From positions 1 through 64,000 of the forward strand of contig OZ252006.1 in the NCBI GenBank assembly GCA_965247175.1: a stretch of DNA of 64,000 nucleotides, in the 5' to 3' direction. This document shows positions 59,434 through 64,000 of the stretch, piece by piece (position 1 is the first letter of the stretch; the number at the start of each line of letters is the position of its first letter). The stretch comes from JANQMX01 sp965247175 (GTDB lineage: Bacteria; Pseudomonadota; Alphaproteobacteria; Kiloniellales; DSM-21159). A program made the translations under genes and the position numbers. The notes under the pieces are model-generated. The model had not been told where the DNA came from. It did no database searches and worked only from the letters and a program-made list of their open reading frames with translations.

Positions 59434-60579
59434 GTGAGCATGGAAAGGCTGAGCCGGGAAGAACTGGACAAGGTCGGCAAGGGCTTCGACCCTGTCGCGG
59501 CCCGCTCCTGGTCGCTCAACACCGAGTGCTATCGGACGCCGAAGTTCCTGGAAGTCGAGCGGACGGAGATCTTCCGTAGGAGCTGGCAGTTCCTCTGCCA
59601 CGAGGAGAAACTGCGGCAGCCCGGGAGCTACGTCACCGGGGACATTCAGGGCCAGAGCATCTTCGCGACCCGCGACGCGGACGGCGCGCTGCGCGCCTTC
59701 TACAACGTCTGCAAGCATCGCGGCCATGAGCTGCTGCAGGGTGAGGGGCGGACGAAGATGATCACCTGCCCCTATCACGCCTGGGCCTACCGACTCGACG
59801 GAACGCTCTATTCCGCGCGCCACTGCGAGATGGTCGAGAACTTCGAGAAAGGGCAGATCCGCCTGACGCCTGTTCGCGTCGAGGTCTTCTGCCATCTGGT
59901 GTTCGTGAACCTCGACCCCGAAGCGCCATCCCTCGCCGAACAGTCCGGCGACCTCGCCAATGAGATCCTGGGTTACGCGCCGGACATCGGCGAACTCACC
60001 TTCGCGCACCGCCTGACCTACCGCATTCAGGCCAACTGGAAGGCCGTCGTCGACAATTTCCTCGAGTGTTACCACTGCTCCGTCGCGCACAGGGACTTCG
60101 TCACCTTGGTGGAGATGGAGACCTACAAGGTGACGACCCACGGGATCTATTCCAGCCACATGGCCAAGGCCGGCCGACAGGACAACAAGGCCTACGACAT
60201 CGAGGATGCCAGCGTGACCGATCACGCGGTCTGGTATCTTTGGCCCAACACCACGCTGATGCGTTATCCCGGCCGTGGGAACTTCATGGTCTGGCGTTTC
60301 ATCCCGCTCGGCCCGGAAGAGACCTACGAGGAATTCGACTTCTTTCTCGAAACGGACACGCCGAACGGGGCGGAGCGGGAAGCCATCCGTTTCGTCGACG
60401 AGGTGCTGCAGCCCGAGGACATCGGCCTGGTCGAGAGCGTGCAGCGCGGCATGCGCACGCCTGCCTTCGAACAGGGCCGCTATGTGGTGGATGCCGAGGG
60501 CTCAGGCATGAGCGAGCACGCGGTGCATCACTTCCACGGCATGGTGCTGGAGGCCTATCGCCGGGCCGCCGCGCCATGA
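59434..60579 (+). CDS. Rieske-type quaternary-amine oxygenase (CMO/CntA/GbcA-like)
   Basis: A 381-residue ring-hydroxylating-type oxygenase alpha subunit. The Rieske ligands are Cys93-x-His95 and Cys112/His115 (CKHRGH and CPYHAW). The mononuclear iron ligands are His214, His219 (FLECYHCSVAH) and Asp329 (EDIGLVES). The residue that bridges the two centres, Asp in ring-hydroxylating enzymes, is Glu211 here, as in carnitine monooxygenase CntA. In this operon it should oxidise choline, carnitine or a betaine. The reductase partner is not in the window. GTG 59434 and ATG 59440 are both possible starts. Confidence 0.9.
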   Translation: MSMERLSREELDKVGKGFDPVAARSWSLNTECYRTPKFLEVERTEIFRRSWQFLCHEEKLRQPGSYVTGDIQGQSIFATRDADGALRAFYNVCKHRGHELLQGEGRTKMITCPYHAWAYRLDGTLYSARHCEMVENFEKGQIRLTPVRVEVFCHLVFVNLDPEAPSLAEQSGDLANEILGYAPDIGELTFAHRLTYRIQANWKAVVDNFLECYHCSVAHRDFVTLVEMETYKVTTHGIYSSHMAKAGRQDNKAYDIEDASVTDHAVWYLWPNTTLMRYPGRGNFMVWRFIPLGPEETYEEFDFFLETDTPNGAEREAIRFVDEVLQPEDIGLVESVQRGMRTPAFEQGRYVVDAEGSGMSEHAVHHFHGMVLEAYRRAAAP

Positions 60580-61349
60580 GCGATGCTGTGAAGGGCAGCT
60601 TGGCAGGCCGAGTCGCGGTGGTGACAGGAGGCTGCGGCGGTATCGGACAGGCCATCTGCGCCCGCTTCGCCAGGGAAGGGGCCAAGGTCTACGCCGCCGA
60701 TATCGCAGATGGCGGGGTCGGAGTGGAAGAGGCCATCGTGTTCCACCGCACCGATGTGACCAGCGAAGACAGCGTCTCCGAACTGATGGCTGCCATTGAC
60801 GATAACGACGGCCGGCTCGACGTGCTGGTCAACGCGGCCGGCATCGAAATCGAAAAGACCGTCGAGGAAACCTCGCTCGAGGACTGGAACCGGATCTTCG
60901 CGATCAACGTTACCGGGATGTTCCTGACCTCGAAGCATGCGTTGCCGCTGATGCGCAAAGCCGGCGGCGGCTCGATCGTCAATTTCGGCTCTTACGACGG
61001 CTTCATCGCCGACCCGAGCCTTGCTGCCTATTGCGCAACCAAGGGCGCGGTGCACGCCCTGACGCGCGCCATGGCCTGCGACCACGGACCGGAGAACATC
61101 CGCGTCAATGCCGTCTGTCCCGGCTACATCGACACACCCATGCTGCGGAGCTTCTTCGGCAGTGCGGGCGATATCGAGAGCCTGAAAGGCGAGGTGCGGC
61201 ATATCCATCCCATTCGGCGCTACGGCACGCCCGAGGACGTGGCCAATCTGGTCAATTGGCTGGCTGGCGACGAGGCGCGCTACGCCTCTGGCCAACTCTG
61301 GGTGCTCGACGGTGGCCTGACCGCCCAGGCTCAGCAGATGCGGCTATGA
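60576..61349 (+). CDS. SDR family oxidoreductase
   Basis: A 257-residue classical short-chain dehydrogenase. The cofactor motif is TGGCGGIGQA (residues 18-27), with Asn111, Ser139, Tyr152 and Lys156 (YCATK) as catalytic residues; an Asp at 42 (AADIA) suggests NAD(H). The ATG overlaps the stop of the Rieske gene (ATGA). The oxidised product of the Rieske step or a hydroxy-acid is a likely substrate. It resembles the SDR at 62795 in several segments (GIEIEKTVEE here, GVQIEKTVVE there). Confidence 0.9.
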   Translation: MSDAVKGSLAGRVAVVTGGCGGIGQAICARFAREGAKVYAADIADGGVGVEEAIVFHRTDVTSEDSVSELMAAIDDNDGRLDVLVNAAGIEIEKTVEETSLEDWNRIFAINVTGMFLTSKHALPLMRKAGGGSIVNFGSYDGFIADPSLAAYCATKGAVHALTRAMACDHGPENIRVNAVCPGYIDTPMLRSFFGSAGDIESLKGEVRHIHPIRRYGTPEDVANLVNWLAGDEARYASGQLWVLDGGLTAQAQQMRL

Positions 61350-61377
61350 CCCGAGCGCGACGGACAGGAGGAGGCAG

Positions 61378-62802
61378 ATGACAGCGACGAAGCTGCTGAT
61401 CGATGGCGAATTGGTCGAGGGCGACGGCGAGGCGGTCACCGTTCTAGACCCGGCGACAGGCATGGAGATCGCCCGCGTCGCCGAAGCCTCGCCGGAGCAA
61501 CTCGACGCGGCGGTCCGCACCTCGGCCGAAGCCTTCGAGGCCTGTTCGCTGAGCACGCCGGCCGAGCGGGCAGCCCTCTTGCTGCAGATCGCCGAGGTGA
61601 TCGAAGCTAACGCGGAGGAACTGGCCGAGCTGGAAAGCCGGAATTGCGGCAAGCCATGGCCCAGCGCGCTTGATGACGAGATGCCGCTGACCATCGACAC
61701 CTTCCGCTTCATGGCCGGGGCGGCGCGGACCCAGTCGGGCTCCGCCGCCGGTGAGTACGTGCGCGGTCATACCTCGATGATCCGCAAGGATCCGGTCGGG
61801 CCAGTTGCCGCCATCGCGCCCTGGAACTATCCCTTGATGATGGCTGCTTGGAAGCTGGCTGCCCCGCTTGCCGCAGGCTGCACGGTCGTGCTCAAGCCCT
61901 CGGAACTGACGCCATTGTCGAGCTTGCGTCTCGGCGAGCTGATCGCCGAGGTCGTGCCCAAAGGTGTGGTCAACGTCGTCCATGGGGCCGGTAGCTCGGT
62001 CGGGGATCGCCTGATCAACGCGCCGGAGATGGAGGCGATCTCGGTGACCGGCTCACCGGCGACGGGCATGGCGGCCATGGCGGCTGCGTCGCGACAGATC
62101 CGGCACGTTCATCTCGAGCTTGGCGGTAAGGCGCCGGTCATCGTGTTCGACGATGCCGACTTGGAGGCGGTGACCGAGACGATCCGCGGCGGCTCCTATT
62201 TCAACGCCGGACAGGACTGCGCGCAGCCCTGCAGGATCATGGCGTCAGACACGATCTACGAAAGGCTGGTGGCCGACACCGCCTCCGCCGTCTCGACGAT
62301 CAAGACCGGCCGGCCAAAGGACGAGGGCGTCGAGATGGGCCCCTTGATCTCGGCGGGACAGCGGGAGCGCGTGGCCGGCTTCGTCGAGCGAGCGCGTTCG
62401 GATGCGGAGATTGCCGCCGGCGGTGGCGCGGATGAGCGGTCGGGCTTCTTCTACGCGCCGACTGTCATCGCCAATGTCGCGAACGACGCTGAGATCGCCA
62501 TCGACGAAGTCTTTGGGCCGGTCGTCACGATTTCGCGCTTCTCGGACGTGGAGCAGGCCATCGGCTGGGCGAACGCGAGCCGCTACGGCCTGGCGTCGTC
62601 GGTTTGGACGCGGGATGTCGGCCGAGCCGCGGCGGTCGCCAGCCGGCTGCGCTACGGCTTTACATGGGTGAACACCCACGGGGTCGGCACGCCCGAGATG
62701 CCTTGGGCGGCGATGAAAGGCTCGGGAACCGGATGCGATATGTCGGTCTACTCGCTGGACGCCTACACCGCTGTCCGCCATGTCATGATCGCGCATGACT
62801 GA
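61378..62802 (+). CDS. Aldehyde dehydrogenase (betaine-aldehyde dehydrogenase-like)
   Basis: A 474-residue NAD(P)-dependent aldehyde dehydrogenase. The catalytic Cys281 is in AGQDCAQP, the general base Glu247 in LELGGKAP, and the NAD-binding APWNYPLMMAAWKLAPAL-type motif is APWNYPLMMAAWKLA. A good ribosome site (aggaggcag) precedes the ATG. In this operon it would oxidise betaine aldehyde from choline, or malic semialdehyde from carnitine cleavage. Its last eight bases overlap the next SDR start. Confidence 0.93.
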   Translation: MTATKLLIDGELVEGDGEAVTVLDPATGMEIARVAEASPEQLDAAVRTSAEAFEACSLSTPAERAALLLQIAEVIEANAEELAELESRNCGKPWPSALDDEMPLTIDTFRFMAGAARTQSGSAAGEYVRGHTSMIRKDPVGPVAAIAPWNYPLMMAAWKLAAPLAAGCTVVLKPSELTPLSSLRLGELIAEVVPKGVVNVVHGAGSSVGDRLINAPEMEAISVTGSPATGMAAMAAASRQIRHVHLELGGKAPVIVFDDADLEAVTETIRGGSYFNAGQDCAQPCRIMASDTIYERLVADTASAVSTIKTGRPKDEGVEMGPLISAGQRERVAGFVERARSDAEIAAGGGADERSGFFYAPTVIANVANDAEIAIDEVFGPVVTISRFSDVEQAIGWANASRYGLASSVWTRDVGRAAAVASRLRYGFTWVNTHGVGTPEMPWAAMKGSGTGCDMSVYSLDAYTAVRHVMIAHD

Positions 62803-63577
62803 TCCGGCGGCGACACAGCGGCTCGCCGGCAAGAAGGCACTGGTCACCGGCGGCAGCCGTGGTATCGGACGCGCCATCGTCGCGGCTTTCGCTGCGGAGG
62901 GCGCGAGCGTACTGACCTGCGGCCGCGGCAGAGCGCCGGTCGATCTCGCCAAAGGCGTCGAGTGGCTTTCACTGGACGTCAGCGACGTGCGGCAGGCGGA
63001 AGAGCTGGTTGCGGTAACGCAGGCGCAACTGGGCGGCATCGACATCCTGGTCAACAATGCCGGCGTTCAGATCGAAAAGACGGTGGTCGAGAGCAGCGAC
63101 GAAGACTGGGAGCGGCTGATGGGCGTCAACGCCAAGGCGGTGTTCCAGCTTTGCCGCAGCATCATTCCGGTCATGGCGGCCAAGGGCGGCGGTGCCATCG
63201 TCAACATCGGCTCGATCAGCGCCAGCCACGCCGATCCCAAGATGGCGCTCTACAACGCCTCCAAGGCTTTCGTGCAGGCCTTGACCCGTTCCATCGCCGT
63301 CGACCATGGGCCTGAGGGCATCCGCTGCAATGCCATCGCGCCCGGCTGGATCATGACGGAGATGGCCGACGCTGCTTTCGACTTGGCCGACGACCCGGAC
63401 GCGGCACGGGCCGATGCGGTGGCCCGCCATCCGGCGGGGCGGCTCGGAACGCCTGAGGATATCGCACAAGCCGCCGTCTGGCTCGCTTCTGCCGAGGCGG
63501 CCTTCGTCAACGGACAGACGATCACGGTCGACGGCGGCCTGATCGCGGCCTCGCCACTCAGGCCCGAGTTGTTCTAG
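62795..63577 (+). CDS. SDR family oxidoreductase, second in the operon
   Basis: A 260-residue short-chain dehydrogenase. Cofactor motif TGGSRGIGRA (18-27), NAG at 88-90, and the triad Ser140, Tyr153 and Lys157 (YNASK) are all present. It overlaps the aldehyde dehydrogenase end by eight bases. Its substrate is probably a hydroxy compound of the same pathway, but cannot be named from the sequence. The first SDR of the operon is a related paralog. Confidence 0.9.
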   Translation: MTDPAATQRLAGKKALVTGGSRGIGRAIVAAFAAEGASVLTCGRGRAPVDLAKGVEWLSLDVSDVRQAEELVAVTQAQLGGIDILVNNAGVQIEKTVVESSDEDWERLMGVNAKAVFQLCRSIIPVMAAKGGGAIVNIGSISASHADPKMALYNASKAFVQALTRSIAVDHGPEGIRCNAIAPGWIMTEMADAAFDLADDPDAARADAVARHPAGRLGTPEDIAQAAVWLASAEAAFVNGQTITVDGGLIAASPLRPELF

Positions 63578-63589
63578 CGGGAGCTTTCC

Positions 63590-64000
63590 ATGACAGCTTT
63601 TCCAGAGACCGTAGAGCGTGTCGGCATCGTCGGCGCCGGTGTGATCGGTGCGAGCTGGGCCAGCCTGTTCCTGGCGGCCGGCAAGGAGATCGACCTCTTC
63701 GATCCCGCACCCAACGCCGAGGCGGACACGCGGCGCTACATAGACACCGCTTGGCCAAGCCTCGTGCAGCTAGGGCTCGTGAGGGAGGGAGCAACGCCCG
63801 AGCGCATCCGCTTCGTTGGCGATGTGGCAAGCGCCGTCGCAGAGGTGAAACTCGTTCAGGAAAGCGTGCCGGAGCGCCTCGAGGTGAAGCATGAGATCTA
63901 TGGGCAGATCGAGGCCGCCTTGCCGTCAGACGCGTTGGTTGCCACCAGCTCCTCGGGCCTGCTGCTCAGCGATCTGCAGGCCTCTTGGCGCGACCCGAGT
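63590..64000 (+). CDS. Carnitine 3-dehydrogenase-like 3-hydroxyacyl-CoA dehydrogenase (5' part, cut by window end)
   Basis: From the ATG at 63590 the frame is open to the end of the window, giving the first 137 residues. The N-terminal Rossmann motif is RVGIVGAGVIGASWASLF. The segments DPAPNAEADTRRYIDTAWPS and VQESVPERLEVK closely resemble L-carnitine 3-dehydrogenase, which oxidises carnitine to 3-dehydrocarnitine on the way to betaine. 3-Hydroxybutyryl-CoA dehydrogenases are the alternative. It follows the second SDR by 12 bases. The full product is longer and lies beyond the window. Confidence 0.85.
   Translation, partial: MTAFPETVERVGIVGAGVIGASWASLFLAAGKEIDLFDPAPNAEADTRRYIDTAWPSLVQLGLVREGATPERIRFVGDVASAVAEVKLVQESVPERLEVKHEIYGQIEAALPSDALVATSSSGLLLSDLQASWRDPS

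Noticed and set aside
58152..59522. 456-codon open frame on the - strand
   Set aside because: Antisense to betC and the start of the Rieske gene; no motif.
1..64000. CRISPR arrays, insertion sequences, prophage or integrase genes
   Set aside because: No regularly spaced repeats, transposase or integrase sequences were seen on either strand.

Overview
The window looks like chromosomal DNA of an aerobic alphaproteobacterium, probably a Rhodospirillales-type marine or soil heterotroph. The grounds are high GC, short overlapping operons, many ABC/TRAP uptake systems, Fe(II)/2-oxoglutarate and Rieske oxygenases and quaternary-amine catabolism. The taxonomic placement is inference. I saw no rRNA, tRNA, CRISPR array, insertion sequence or prophage. 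Nearly all the DNA is coding, with four gaps over 300 bases (64-405, 1213-1751, 3342-4004, 54792-55315).

Region 1 (1-8.7 kb): a degenerate orphan receiver domain, a MarR regulator, an exosortase/EpsI fusion with its own VPLPA-CTERM substrate next door, then housekeeping genes (CinA-type protein, sfsA, map, radC) and small lipoproteins. Region 2 (8.9-14.5 kb): a thioredoxin-fold/prolyl-hydroxylase fusion, then an Rrf2 (NsrR-like) regulator divergent from a cyanide-insensitive-type bd oxidase operon (cydA, cydB, a 35-residue DUF2474 gene, a periplasmic rhodanese and a DsrE-like protein). A 31-bp near-perfect palindrome sits between regulator and oxidase. Region 3 (14.7-33.6 kb): a two-subunit molybdenum hydroxylase with an AraC regulator; a LysR-cupin-peroxiredoxin operon divergent from a TRAP transporter plus D-aminoacylase; a tandem duplicated pair of GNAT acetyltransferases; a polyamine-type ABC operon; purB; a cytochrome c.

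Region 4 (33.7-43.9 kb): a YqhA-like protein and a PhyH oxygenase, then a leftward block of tyrosine catabolism (hppD, a VOC protein, fumarylacetoacetase) running into a nitric-oxide sensing module (H-NOX, soluble histidine kinase, second H-NOX). A broken copy of the fumarylacetoacetase 3' end lies in front of the second H-NOX gene, so this module appears to have arisen by segmental duplication. A second thioredoxin-fold/prolyl-hydroxylase fusion, a ceramidase-like membrane protein and a CPBP protein follow. Region 5 (44.2-54.8 kb): a GFA protein, a YtcJ-type amidohydrolase, a TauD oxygenase, a CBS protein, a non-pyrrolysine MttB/GcvT-like demethylation pair with a divergent LysR regulator, an AI-2E transporter, a GYD protein and a Kef-type antiporter.

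Region 6 (54.8-64 kb): an unrecognised cysteine- and serine-rich 446-residue protein behind an AT-rich leader, then a GlxA/GbdR-type regulator divergent from an operon for choline-O-sulfate and carnitine/betaine-type compounds (betC, Rieske oxygenase, SDR, aldehyde dehydrogenase, SDR, carnitine 3-dehydrogenase cut by the window end). With the MttB/GcvT pair and the ABC/TRAP importers, the window is rich in genes for using methylated amines and osmolytes. The items least explained by known families are the Cys-rich protein, the two thioredoxin/P4H fusions, the duplicated H-NOX module and the VOC protein that sits where homogentisate dioxygenase would be expected.
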